From Eudorina sp. 2006-703-Eu-15 (taxonomy: Eukaryota; Chlorophyta; Chlorophyceae; Chlamydomonadales; Volvocaceae), in assembly GCA_003117195.1 (NCBI GenBank), contig BDSI01000062.1, positions 289,726 through 353,725 of the forward strand: a DNA stretch of 64,000 nt, given 5' to 3'. A model generated the notes under the pieces. It was not told where the DNA came from. It saw only the letters and a program-made list of their open reading frames with translations, and made no database searches. The translations under genes were made by a program, and so were the position numbers. Positions 26,252 to 37,781 of this stretch are shown one piece after another. Each line of letters opens with the position of its first letter. Within the stretch, counting starts at the first letter, position 1.

Positions 26252-29200
26252 TCACTTGTCCGCGTCGCACGGCCACGCCCTCCGGAACCGCGTGCTGAGG
26301 AGCAGCCCGGACCCCTCGGGCCCCTCGCCCCGTAGGTGCCCCTGCCCGCCCAGCACCTCCTCGATCCCCCGCCCCGCAAGCGCGTCGCCGCTCACCGACC
26401 AGAAGCTGCGCGCGCAGCCCTCCCACCTCGACGCCTCACCGCCTGCATGCACACGCCGGCAGGGCATCCACGTCAGCACAGGCGTCCGAGAAATACGGCG
26501 AGGTCAGGTCAGGTCAGGACGGAGGTTCTGGCGAGGGTCGGGTGTTCAGGGAGGGAGGGATTACGGTATCTCAATCGCACAGCGCACCTACACCTACATC
26601 TACACAGCAGGTTGACGAAAAACAAGCGGGGAACAGAGGGGAGCGGGGACCACACAGCCCGGCCCCTCGGCCCCTACGGCCCCTACGGCCCCGGCCCCTC
26701 GGCCCCTCGGCGCACCTCGGTTGGGCAGCACCCACAGCAGCTGCGCGTACCGCCAGGCCAGCACCGCCGCAGTGGACCCGTGGACACCCGAGTCCGCCGC
26801 CACCCGCAGCAGCGGACTGTCCCTGCTGGGGCCGGGCGCCACCACCTGCTCCGGCGCGCCCCCGTGGGATGGCGGCTGCTGCTGCGCCTGCTGCTGCTGC
26901 TGTGCCTCTCCCGCCTGCTGCGCCTGCACCTGCTGTTGCGCCTGCTGCTGCTGCTGCTGCTGCTGCTGCAGCACGCGCGCCGGGTCGAGCCGCAGCAGTT
27001 TGGCGGCCTCCCGGAACAGCCCCTCCGCGAACGTCACGCGGGCGGACCGGGAGTAGGTGTAGCCCAGCAGGGTGAGAAGGGGCGCCAGGGAGGGGCTGCG
27101 GTCGCCGTGCGCGGCTGTTCGGGCAGGAGCGGGAAGGAACCGGGGGGAGGGGATTGGTAGACATATTCAAATTAAAAACAAAACGCGGGGAGGGGAAGTT
27201 TCGGATCGGACGGCATGGCGGACATCGTGAGGGGGCGAATCGAGCGGCGGATGTGCCCCCTCGGGGTGAACACCACAACGGACGTGAACAGACGCCCCAG
27301 GTGACCTGGGTGACTGACTGACTTGGAGGGAGCGTGTGTGTGTCGGAAGCGGCAGCGCAAGGGCCAGCCATGCAGTCATGTCGATCTCTTCAAAACGGGT
27401 TGGAAGACGGAGCTGCTCCACTGCGCTCCCCTCTCCCCTTCCCAACACGTCCCAGCGTCATGCGGCAATGCCGTACGACATCGTGCTGACCCGGCGACAA
27501 GGAAACCCAGCACGGGCCCCCTCCCCGGGTGGGAGCGGCACAGCACTGGGGAGAGCCAGCACAGCACAGCACGGGGGAGAGCCAGGACACGCACAGCCCG
27601 GGGATCCCTCACCTTCCGCTGCCTTGAGCGCCTCTCCCAGCACCTCCTCCGCCTCGCCCCACTCGCGAGCCCGCATCAGCAGCTGCGCCCGGCCCGTGAG
27701 CGCGTCTGCGGTGACCTGCGCGCCGCATGGCACACACCAGTGCGGATTGCCGTACACCCGTTCGACTAAGACTTAGGCAGTTCCGGTCGTACACGCAACG
27801 GGGGGCGTGTCCGTGTGTGTATGAGGGTCAGGAGGATGGTCCGATGCCGCGTCCGTGTAATGAAACGCCGAGGGGTCGATTTGCCAGTGGGTATCGAAAG
27901 GGGTCAGTGCCAGAGGGGGTTGTATCCCAAGGGGTCAATGCCAATGCGTTAAGGGCGAGGTGTATTCCAAAGCCGCGGGGTATTCCAACGCGCCGCCAGA
28001 CCACAGATCACACGCCGCACATCACAGATTACAGACCAAAGACTCGGTAGTCGCCGCAATGCCACCGCGGTGACCGAGGCCCACCTCGCTGTTGTGCTGC
28101 TGCCACGCCCAGTCCGCGCCCGCCAACGGCGCCGCCCCCGCCCCCGCCCGCGCCGCTGCCGCTGCTGCCGCCGCCAGCGCCGCCTCCGCCTCTGCTTTCC
28201 TCCCCTGGAGCGCCCTCAGCAGGCCCAGAGCCTGAGCCGCATCCGCCAGGCTAGGATCCAGTCGCTCCGACGAAGCCACGTCGGGCCCCAGGGCCGCCTC
28301 CAGCTGACCCGCCGCTGCCGAGGCCGCCGCCGCCGCCGCCGAAGTCCCACCACCACCACTCCCCTCCGCACCAGCTGCCGTACGGGAAGCCAGGGCCAGG
28401 ATGCCTAGGCTCCTGACGTGGGGTGCGCTGGAGGGGGCCGCCGCCGCCGCGGCAGGCGACGAGCTGCTTGCTGACGCTGACGCAGATGCTGACGTGGCGG
28501 ACGATGATGCCGCCGCCGCCGGCGCCGCCGCCCGCAGTGCCCGCTCACAGTCTGATGCCACCGACAACGCCTCTCCGTCCTGGCCCTGCGTAGCATCGAG
28601 TTCGGAGGGGAAGGCGCCGGAGTTCAGAGGGGGACATCGAGCGTCGAGGAGGGCAGCACTGCGGGTGCCTGAGACCGCCCTCAGTCCCAACGGCCGCTGC
28701 CCTGCTCTGCTCTCACCAGCAGGAGCAGCGCCCGCGTCGCCAGGCCGCCTGCGGCCAGGGCCAGCTCGGCGCCCGCGGGTGACGTGGGCACACTGGCGGC
28801 TGCGAGTCGGAGGCAGCTGCCGGCCTGCGCCTGCGCCTGGCTCTGCGGGGCGTTGGGGGCGGGGCATGGGGTTCAAGCGGGGACAAGCCACGGGGCACGG
28901 GATAGCCCGGGGGAGGGACAGGAGAGGGGCACTGGTCAGGGAGGGTCACGGGTGGTGCGGAGGGGTCGCCGCGCAGCCCTACACCCAGCAGATCACCGCT
29001 AGGATCCAGCAGGTGGGTGGGTGGGCGGGTGGGTGGGTTGGTGGGTTAAAGCCCCCGCCCTTTTCCGCCCTCCGGCCCTCCCCGAGCTCCGGCTACAAAT
29101 ACGCAGCCCGCGCGGAACGGTGTCCCCACTTGTGTGCGCACGACGGCACGACTGCTGTGCGCCGGTAGATCCTGGCGCGAGCAAGCATCATCAGCAGCTT

Positions 29201-29797
29201 GCCAGACCCGCGGCAGTCTCCCATGCCCCGCCACAAACAAACACAAACCCGCCAGGCCCCTATCCGCCCACCCACCCACCCACCCAGCGGTTGCGGTCCG
29301 CCTCCAGCTGGGCGATGGCCAGGTGCAGTCGGGCGCTGCCCAGGGGGTCCGCCGCCGGGCTCGTGTACGACAGTCCCGACATGAGCACGTCGACCGCCAT
29401 GTCCGGGTTGCTCTGGTGGCGGAGCGGGGGCGCACCGCGGGTAGGGGTTAGGGTGCCGGGGGAGGCGGGGTGTGAGGGACGGGGAGGAAGGCCCGGCGAT
29501 GGGTCGGCGGTTTTTGATACCTGGACAGCCAACCGTATCGAGGGACTAATCGACGGAGAGTTCCCGGAACGCCGACCAGGCCCAACCAGGGCCCTGAGAA
29601 TGCTGTGCGGGGGCCCCTCCTGGAGATGGTGTGTCAGTGCGCTCAGGCATGCGTCTTACCTTGCGTTGCGCCATGGCGTACTCTAGCATTTGGTCGACTG
29701 GGGAGGTCGACGACGTCGACGATGAAAGTTGCCGCACCGCTGCACTTGCGACGCAAGGAAGGCTGCGACGACATCTCGTCAAGATTGCTTGGGACAT
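26252..29797 (-). CDS. TPR-like helical-repeat protein with organelle presequence
   Basis: Seven exons: 29660-29797, 29284-29412, 28717-28842, 28085-28585, 27613-27715, 26716-27114, 26252-26442. All are in phase and give 528 residues. The N-terminus (MSQAILTRCRRSLPCVASAA) is rich in Arg, Ser and Ala and lacks acidic residues, like a mitochondrial presequence. TPR-like amphipathic helices are seen at ALTGRAQLLMRAREWGEAEE and at TFAEGLFREAAKLLRLDPAR, with Ala-rich helices in exons 3 and 4. Exon 6 carries a poly-Gln tract near residues 365-395. I do not recognise a specific family, and chloroplast targeting is possible. It lies head to head with the sphinganine pathway reductase gene at 30090. 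Confidence 0.65.
27151..27181 (-). repeat. Intron-border repeat, GTCTACC class, at TPR exon 6 acceptor
   Basis: On the minus strand it reads tttttaatttgaatatgtct followed by accaatcccc. It is in sense orientation and ends 36 bp before the exon edge at 27114. It shares a ttgaatatgtctaccaat core with the copies at 46683 and 58498. Confidence 0.7.
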
Positions 29798-30089
29798 TTG
29801 TGCGCACTGGACCACAAGCCCAAACACGACTTCAAGAGCAAAGGGGTACGAATTACATAAGAACGGACGAGCTGAACAGCGGTGATAATTGAGCGATGCC
29901 TTTATCCCAAAACAGCGAGTCTTGATGGCAAACCTTCCGTGCTCCGGAACCACAGTAGAAGTTCTCCACTTCAGCAAACAAATGCACTATCTTGCCACCT
30001 AAATATTTTCTTACTCCAACATTTCATGAAGAATCCATACCATCGTTGTCTTGTATCGCAGAAGATTCAAGATAAGCTAACTAACTGAA
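29798..30089. promoter_or_regulatory. Shared divergent promoter (TPR gene / KDSR)
   Basis: Only 292 bp separate the two divergent ATG codons, so both core promoters and 5' UTRs must lie here. The stretch is clearly more AT-rich than its surroundings. No TATA box at a convincing distance was identified. Confidence 0.6.
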
Positions 30090-32240
30090 ATGTTCGGAAA
30101 GAAACTCGAACTAGCTGGCAAACATGTAATTATTACAGGAGGATCTGCTGGTATTGGATTAGCTCTTGCCATCGAGGCAGTGAAACGGAAGGCAAACGTT
30201 ACGATTGTCGCGCGCACGGAGTCGCGGCTCAAAGCGGCCCAGGTCGAGTTAAAAGCAGAGGCACAGAGGCGTGGCACGGGGAGCAAAGTTGTTCAAAGGA
30301 CGCTGGATGTGACGGATGCCGCGAAGGTAAGCAACGGGGAACCCGTACGGCGGACCCCAGTTTTGGCGTGCGCATGCGACAGACCCACACGCCTTCAGTG
30401 ATGTATGCATGCCTCCTGGAGTTTCCTCCAATTCCGCAATTATGCCATTAACTCACTGATGGCTCACTAATAACCGGAGGAAATGTTGCGGCTTGGGGCG
30501 CTTGGGCGTTGCCAGGTACGAGAAGTGATGACGGCGGCCGTACAGGACCTGGGGCCGGTGGAGCTGCTCATCTGCAACGCTGGTGCCGCACACCTAGGTG
30601 TGTTACGACATCTGCTGTACGGCTGTACGGCTTCATCGTGATAAACGTACGGTACTCACGAGGGACTCTTGTTGCGCGCGGCGCGTCTTGTGGCTGCTTG
30701 TGGCTGCTGCCAGCAGCGGGTTGGTTCCCTGCCTTCGGAGCAGCATTGCGGGAGGCAGCCCACACAACCCCCCAGCTACGACTCTTCTTGTTCTTCTCGC
30801 TTCTGACGCTGGGAAATTGCCGCTGCCTATGCAAACGCTTCCTTCGATCCGCGCAACCCTGCTTAATGCCGTGATTGTGCTTTTTCTTCCTGCTGGAGTC
30901 ACCGCCCTCAGGTTACTTCCATGACACGGAGCTGGAGACCTTCCACAAGCAGATGCAGCTCAACTTCTTCGGCGTGTTAAATGTCGTCCATGCGGTGTAC
31001 GGCGACATGGTGCGGAGGAACCAGGGCCACATCTGCCTGGTCGGGTCGGCTCTAAGTTCTTTCGGTGAGCGGACTCCCAAAGACCCAAACACGCGCCTGG
31101 ACGGGCGAGAAGAGGGTCCACATCTCAATAACAGAAAGCGGTAACCAACGGGACCAACCGCCCAAGACTTGAAATATACGGCATTTGCATCAAAGCGGAC
31201 CCCTGGCACTGATGGAGTGACGCGCTGCTGCCAAGGCCGAGTCGGTAGAGCGGAAGGGGGAGTCCGAAGCGCGTAGCGAGGGGGCGGGGCAGAGCGGGGG
31301 GAGCGGGTTGAGGGTTGGAGCGGAGGGAGGTGGAGGGAGGCTCGGAGCGGAGGGAGGGGGGGTCGACAGGACGGCTGGACGGCTCGACGGGCGGACGGAT
31401 GGACGGACCTTTACCTTTGCGCTCGCAGTCAGCGCACTTCATCGTTGCCAACCGATCCCCCCTGTGCCGCCTGCCCTCCCTTTCCCGGCCCCGCCCCGAC
31501 CCGCCCCGGCCCGCGCCCCAGGCATCGTGGGCTACAGCGCCTACTGCCCCTCCAAGTACGCGGTGAAGGGACTGGCGGACTGCCTGCGCAACGAGGTGCG
31601 CCCCGGGGGGGGGCACGGGCCTGTCACTGGCTGCCCAGCCGCAGCATGGGGGGAGAGGGGTGCGGGCCGGAGGGCGGGCCGGAAAGGGGGCGGGCGGGAG
31701 GGTGTCACCGGAGTTCCGGTCTGGCGCGACACAGGGCGGGCGGGATGGGGGCGGGGCGGGGCGGGAGGGAGGGCGGGAAGGGAGCGGGCAGGGGGCGTCG
31801 CTGGGTGTGAGGTGACGTGGCGGAAGGGGAGGTTAGGATTGCGGCCGCGGCCTGCGAAAGGCAGCGCGGGCTGCTGGTTGGAGGTCGGGTTTTACCTATG
31901 CGGAGCGCGGAGATCGTGAGACACACGTACTTGACCGGGGATGTTGACGTGATGGGTACCCGGCACCCGAACATAATGTCCTGCATCGCCGCGCTGCGTG
32001 TGGTCGTGCCGTGCCGTGCCCTGCTGCGTGTGGCCGTGCCGTGCCGTGCTGCGTGTGGCCCCGTGCTGCGTGTGGCCGTGCTGTGACCCCCGGATGGACA
32101 CCGGATGGTGGCGCCCGCAGCTCCAGGGAACCCACGTCAAGATCTCGTTCGCGCAGCCGCCCGACACGGACACGCCGGGTTTCGCGGAGGAGAACAAACG
32201 CAAGGTAGGCCCTCCGGGGTCCGGGTCATCGTGCGTCGCC

Positions 32241-32302
<62 letters not shown>

Positions 32303-33406
32303 CGTTACATATCTGCCGGGCCGACACTGGCCGGGGGCGCTAACCCGCCCCATACGGGAGACCGCCGAAGCACTTTCCCCGGATACGGGGGAAAGGGGCG
32401 TAAGGGGCCTCTGTCCCCTCGCTCTCAACCTAGGGCGCGTGCCCGATCCCCGAGGATCGGTGACCGCTGTGCCCCCTCAAGGGAGTGGGCGAAGGCCCAT
32501 CCCGGGCGGTCTGCGCCTCGCAGTCCGCTGTTCAACCTCCTCAAGTCCTTGCAGCACCCAGGGCGCGTTTCGGAGGCGCGCCCCTGCTTGGTGCGGTAAA
32601 ACTAGCCTGGTCCCGCGTCCCAACCTAATCGTAATAGCTAGGGTTGCACCCTCCGGCAGGCCTGCCTGCCCAGCTGAGCCAGAGCGAGGCGGCTCGCACG
32701 CGTCAGGCCTTGCTGGGTCCGGGTATGCAGTCGGGTGCTCCATGATGGGGCTATGGTTTGCACAAGGCAGCACATCACCACGCAAGCTTCCCTGTCGTAC
32801 ACCCCTTCCCGTCGCAAGCGGCCCTCGCCTACACGTCCCGCTCGCTGCCAACTCCCACTGGTCTGGCCCGACCCTCCTCGGGCACCCACGGGTCCCCATC
32901 GTGCCCGGAAGTGGGCTTCCCTAGTCCCAATCCCTACCCCCTAGCGTCTCGCGCTGCTATCTATCCATCACGAGTCTACGTCTACTGGCTGCACGCAGCG
33001 GATCCGGCCGTCCACCACCGATAGGATTGGGTGGTCCGGTCCCACCCCCTCCCATCCCCGTCGCGGTCGGCCCAGTTCTGCGAAACTGGCCACCCGCTGC
33101 CAGAACTCCATGACTGCGCGCGCCTTAGCTACATCAACCGGCGACGGGGCAGCCGGCGCCCCCGGCACGGGCTGTGCGCCGCCGTGGAGGGTCGCTGCAC
33201 GTAACCCCACCCTCGCCCGCTCCATGGCCGTCAGCGCCGCTAGGGCAACGATGTCCCAAACCCCTTGCTGTACCCCCTGTGGCGGCTCAGCCAGCCACAC
33301 GTTGGCTCGGGTGATGGGGCCCGGAACGTGTACCCCGATCTGCTGTATCACTGCCTGAGCGACCGGGCATGCCCAGAAATGGTGTGCCCGTGGTGAACAC
33401 GGGTGG

Positions 33407-33473
<67 letters not shown>

Positions 33474-34872
33474 GCGACAAACCCGCCCGAACCGCCCAGT
33501 CCTGCGTGTGTGTCTTGTGGACTCTCTATGCCGTACCGCGTCCGAGTGGGTGAGGCTCACCCTCTGCCGACGACTTCTGGCGCGGTTCGAGTGTTTCGCG
33601 CGGTTCGAGTGTTTCGCACGGTTCGAGTGTTTCGCACGGTTCGAGTGTTTCGCACGGTTCGAGTGTTTCGCACGGTTCGAGTGTTTCGCGCGGTTCGAGT
33701 GTTCTAGCTGTGCTGTGCGGGCGGTATGATGACTTGGGATGTGGGTCAGAAGGGGTCATGATTTGTGAAAGGGGCCATAATGTATGTGTTGAAGCAGAAG
33801 ACAAGCATACCGGACAGGGGGGAGAGGACACGGGGGAGGGTGGACAGGGTGGAAAGGCCACCAGGGTGGGTGGAAAGGCACTGGTCGCGGCGCGAGGAGT
33901 CCAAGGGGAGCTGCCTGAGGCCTGACCTGACCTGCCCTGCCCCCACCTGGCCCCACCTGACCTGCCCCCACCTGACCCCACTGATACCTTAGGCATGCCC
34001 ACCTGTTCCTGGCCTCCTCCCCCTGCCCCGCTGTCTTGTCTTGCTCGCGAGGCCAGCCGCCGGAGACGAAGGAGTTATCCGAGGCGGGAGCGACGCTGTT
34101 CAAGCCGGAGAAGGTACACACCGATGACGGACGGGAGGGGCCCGGGCAGAGGGGGCTGGCAGGGGCCCGGCAGGGACCGCAGGCGCATGATTTTGGCTGG
34201 CCGCTCTTTTTCTGAATGGCACACCTCTACACCCTCAACCCGGGCACATGCGGTTGTGGCCATCGCGTGGGCCGAAGTCGATTGAGGCTGCGCTGTATGC
34301 CCGGTGCACATCACCCTAGACCCCCAAACTCTGCCCTCCGCCGATCCCCTTCAAAAATGATGTAGTCCTCGTACGGTGCCCACCGCAGTACGGCATTCAC
34401 CGTCGCATGGCGTACATGACTCCCTCCAGCAGTTCCCGCGCGCGGGCCAGGCGACGGGACGGTGCGCAGCCCGTACGACATGCACGACTCATCCTCCGAC
34501 TTGATCCTAACAACATGTGCCGTACCGGTACGGCATGATGACGATAATGATAATGATGTTGGTGTCCGCCGCGGTTTTCTTGTACGACGCCAGGTGGCGG
34601 CCGTACTGATGAGCGGCATCCTTCGGGGGACCTACCTGCTGCCCTGTCCCGACCCGGGGATACAGCTCACCATCGTCGCCACCAAGGGCCTCAACGCGCC
34701 CCGGTCCTTCCCTGGAGTGCTGCTGGACATGCTGCTCAGCTTCGTCGCGCCGCTGGGGCACTGGGCCTTCGTGGCCATGTTCGACCGGGTGGCTCGGCGA
34801 GCGGCGGGTCGGCGATTCGCGCGGCTGTGGGGCGGCGGGGCGGCAGAAGACGCGGACCCGGCGCGGCGCTAG
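30090..34872 (+). CDS. KDSR: 3-ketodihydrosphingosine reductase (SDR family)
   Basis: Seven exons: 30090-30326, 30516-30597, 30912-31064, 31522-31595, 32121-32204, 34057-34113, 34594-34872, giving 321 residues. The enzyme reduces 3-ketosphinganine to sphinganine with NADPH, the second step of sphingolipid synthesis at the ER. Visible motifs are the Rossmann glycine motif TGGSAGIG at residues 16-23, CNAGA around residue 99, the GSALSS strand, and the catalytic Y165-C-P-S-K169. The family signature PPDTDTPGFAEENK is in exon 5, and the expected Pro-Glu-Thr continuation is at the start of exon 6 (PPETKELSEAGATLFKPEK). A hydrophobic segment near residues 275-295 matches the C-terminal membrane anchor of animal and yeast enzymes. 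Intron 5 is 1.85 kb and contains a LINE remnant. Confidence 0.95.
32245..32299. repeat. (GT)n microsatellite; (CA)n tail of the LINE
   Basis: This is about 27 uninterrupted GT units. On the minus strand it is a CA tail placed directly after the TGTAA-containing 3' end of the LINE remnant. Confidence 0.9.
32305..32309 (-). terminator. TGTAA polyadenylation signal of the LINE remnant
   Basis: TGTAA on the minus strand lies 6 bases before the CA tail. This is the usual algal polyadenylation signal at the expected place. Confidence 0.6.
33409..33471. repeat. (GT)n microsatellite inside the LINE fragment
   Basis: About 31 GT units occupy the middle of the LINE zinc-knuckle coding part and translate as a His-Thr repeat on the minus strand. 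Confidence 0.9.
33580..33705. repeat. 18-bp minisatellite, 7 copies
   Basis: Seven consecutive 18-bp units (gcacggttcgagtgtttc, with gcgc variants in the outer copies) lie in intron 5 of KDSR. The unit length keeps a frame open, but there is no sign that it is translated. Confidence 0.95.
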
Positions 34873-37781
34873 GCGCGCAGGAGCAGCTGATCAAGTTCGC
34901 ACGGCTGGTTGGCGGAGCGGTTAATTAAGAGGCTGCGGTTGGCTGCGGTTAAAGGAAAGCATCTGGGGGGGTTTACTTCGCGGGGGCGGACGGGCACGGT
35001 AGTACGGGGTACCGGAAGTATGGCGAGGAGGCTTTGGCATGTATGTCATCGATGACGCGTTTGGGACCCGCCAAATTAGAGTGGGACCTGCCAAATTAGG
35101 GACATACATTCCTGAGGTTGTCAGCGTGTTCAGCAGCACTGCCGAGGCTGATGTGCTTTGGGCCGACGTTGATGGCGCTGCTGTGTGGCGTACAAGTAGG
35201 TACAAATCTGGTGAAGGCGGCGTCAGAGGAGGAGGGGAGGAGGAGCAACCCCGGCTGGCGCTGTGCTGTGGGGCTGCTGCTCGTCCTGGCGGCAAGGTGG
35301 ACCTCTGCTGCCAGGTTTTTTAAATTTTAATATTAAAATAGTATTATTGATGTCTGTTACTGTCCGGCGAGGTCCTAAAGGCAGGGGCGCCGAGAAGCGA
35401 CTCGTGGGGGCGTTTGGGGGCGGCCGGCATGCCCGCGAGACGTTGTGCGGCACCCGAAGCGCCGCTGACGCCCGAAGGTTCCGGGCTTTACTAACGGTAC
35501 CACTGCGGAGGCCCGGAGGCCAGTACGGCATCTCAGGTCATTACCATGCCGTACACGCATACAGCGCGAGTTGGGCCGGCGCCCTGGGTTGGGCTTTTCC
35601 CATGCTCGGAGGGCCGTCCGGGAGCATTCCAGCAGGTCCTTGGTGAGCGTGCGTGAAAGGCCGTGAACCTTCTCAAGGGGTCGGGTTGGGTTTATGGTAC
35701 TAACCCTATGGCACTTATCCTAATGAAGTAAAGATCATGCCGCCGTGTGCGGCTCGACGCGCTGCCGCATTGGGTGTGGCAGGTGGCACTCGACCAGTTC
35801 GAGACTCGGTCGAAGGCGTCCTTGGATCCAATTGGATCCCACATATCTGGGCCCTTTTGTCACCGCAAGTAGCAACGCCGTTTGAGGCGCTGGTGTCATT
35901 TGGTGCAGTAGATGCGCACGTCCAGCAGTGCATGCATGTATACATGGTACGACACTTGTCGTACCGTACAAACCCGCTGCTCCAGGTGGCGGATGCCTTG
36001 GGCAGCCTGGCCGTTGCACTGCTGGGTGGGTCATTCGATATCCCAAAAGAAGAGCCGCAAGCCGTGCCAGATAAAGGCCCCCCCCCCAAAAATCGAAAGA
36101 AACACGCTAATACTCACTCCCAAGAAATGTCTATCCTAAACCCAGCCCGATACCTTTGATTCCGCCTTTGATTCGGCCGGCTGTTCAACCCATTGGCCCT
36201 GGAGCTGTACTAGTGACTGCTGCACCCCTCTCCCTACCGAGTATCCGACACGATTCGCCTTTGAATACCCAACCCACCAGTGCCCCTACACACCCCTGGC
36301 ATGGTAGGGGCACTGCACCGCCCCACCGTACACAACCGGTGCCACAACCACAGCACCAACGCTTCAACGTCCAGCTCTTGCTCAAACGACTCACCTGCGG
36401 TTCCCAATTGCGTTCTTTCTTTCCTTCTTCACCTCCTCCTTTGCGCAGCGGCCCCGGACTCCAAACAGAAACCCCACCATGCATCCGTACGTTCGCAAAC
36501 CGTTGTTGCCCGAGCGACCGCGCGCCGCCTTAACATGCCCCTCCTTCTCCTTCTCCAAGAACAATGGTTCCAACCTCACGTCTCACGTCTCCCGTCACGC
36601 GACACCTATGGACTTCTAGTCTTGTAAGAACCACACCATCGATTCTTACCACCCCGCTTGCGGGGGAGATAACCTTTCTGCCGGAGCAGCAGCAACCTTT
36701 CCGAAGGATCCAACCTCCCTCCAACCTCCCTCCATGATGAAAACGCTGTCAGTGCCCTCCATGCAAGGCAAGCGCAACGATTCGAGGACGCACTGCCAGC
36801 AGCCGCAAAGCCGCGCAGGCACTCACTAGGCGCCCCAACCTCCCCCCCCCCGTCCGGGTCCCGTCCCATCATGGATCAAAATGAGGTATGAATCAAGCGT
36901 CCCCTTTCCTGCCGTACGCCTAATATGTAGACCCTGCAGGTGCACTGAGCCGCCATTTGTTGAAACCCTTAGGGAACCACCCCAAACCATGACCCGTGTG
37001 GAATCCGCGATGTCATGTGGTCATGACGGCGCGGGTAAAGCTAGTTGTCCACGTCCATGGCGTGCGGCAGTCACTCTTGTGTACCTTGTGGATTGGGTAA
37101 ACTCTACCTGCCCCCCGGGTCATACCCACACCGCAACCTCCCATCCGCAGACCTAGAGGCGCGCCTTCCCGGTATCACGTAAGCACCTGCGGGAATCTGG
37201 CCCCTGGCCTGCTCTGAGGAAGCCCCGCCGCACCGCACCGCACCGCAGAGCCGCCCTTTTCACGCGTAGCGCTTCGCGGAAACCCCGGTCCGCTACCGTA
37301 CCGACAACCGGGGACCTGCTGCAAGCGCCGTTCCAGACAGGCGAAGCCGTGCCCGACTTAGGCCGCAACGCATCATGCCGCGTGGTCGGCGCCTCCGCGC
37401 ACGGCCAGTGCCTTGTGCTCTTTTGCGGTGCCGGTGACAACGCGCAGCAGCCTGGGCCCCAGCACAACACGCTCCTTGCGACGGTGCTCTCCCACTGCTC
37501 ACCGACCGGCGTCCCCCGCACATCCAAGCCGCCCTCCTCCCCCGTCAACCCGCTGCACCTGCCCCTCCTTCCTTCACACAGTCCTTTAAGATGGACATAT
37601 GGATACGAGAAACGGTGAGCATGACACACAAGGGCTCGCAAGGTGTGCATGGCATCTCACGACTGATGGCATTTCCGTTCCGCTTTCGCTTCCGGGGCAC
37701 GTAGATTCGACTGACTGAACATCGAGATTCCGGCGGCCTGCTCGCGGCGCGCGTCTTCCTGCCGCACGCGTCCTCCCCCTC
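34873..37781. other. Region between convergent KDSR and transporter genes
   Basis: Both genes end into this 2.9 kb. The only TGTAA on the KDSR strand is at about 36626. A 20-bp motif (gggacctgccaaattaggga) is repeated twice near 35066-35105. The open frame at 35737-36159 (+) is of ordinary composition, but I see no family or splice context that supports it. No RNA gene was seen. Confidence 0.5.

Larger units (their letters stand above)
32300..33480 (-). mobile_element. 5'-truncated LINE (non-LTR retrotransposon) in KDSR intron 5
   Basis: The minus-strand frame 33480 to 32968 encodes the C-terminus typical of volvocine L1-type LINEs. It has a zinc-knuckle-like piece with HHFWACPVAQAV, then an ANVWL segment, a WDIVALAALTAMERAR helix and a FWQRVASFAEL helix, and ends at a TGA. 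Downstream (32967 to 32300) is a plausible 3' UTR ending in TGTAA (32309-32305, minus) followed by a CA-dinucleotide tail. The reverse transcriptase and endonuclease parts are missing, so it cannot move by itself. A second GT/CA microsatellite (33409-33471) interrupts the knuckle region. The element is antisense to KDSR. The exact 5' breakpoint is uncertain and may extend to about 33570. Confidence 0.75.

Noticed and set aside
32105..32599. 164-codon plus frame with Cys-Val repeats
   Set aside because: It runs through the GT microsatellite; it is a product of the repeat.
35737..36159. 140-codon plus frame downstream of KDSR
   Set aside because: The composition is reasonable, but no homology, start context or neighbouring exons support it. 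It is most likely KDSR 3' UTR or spacer.
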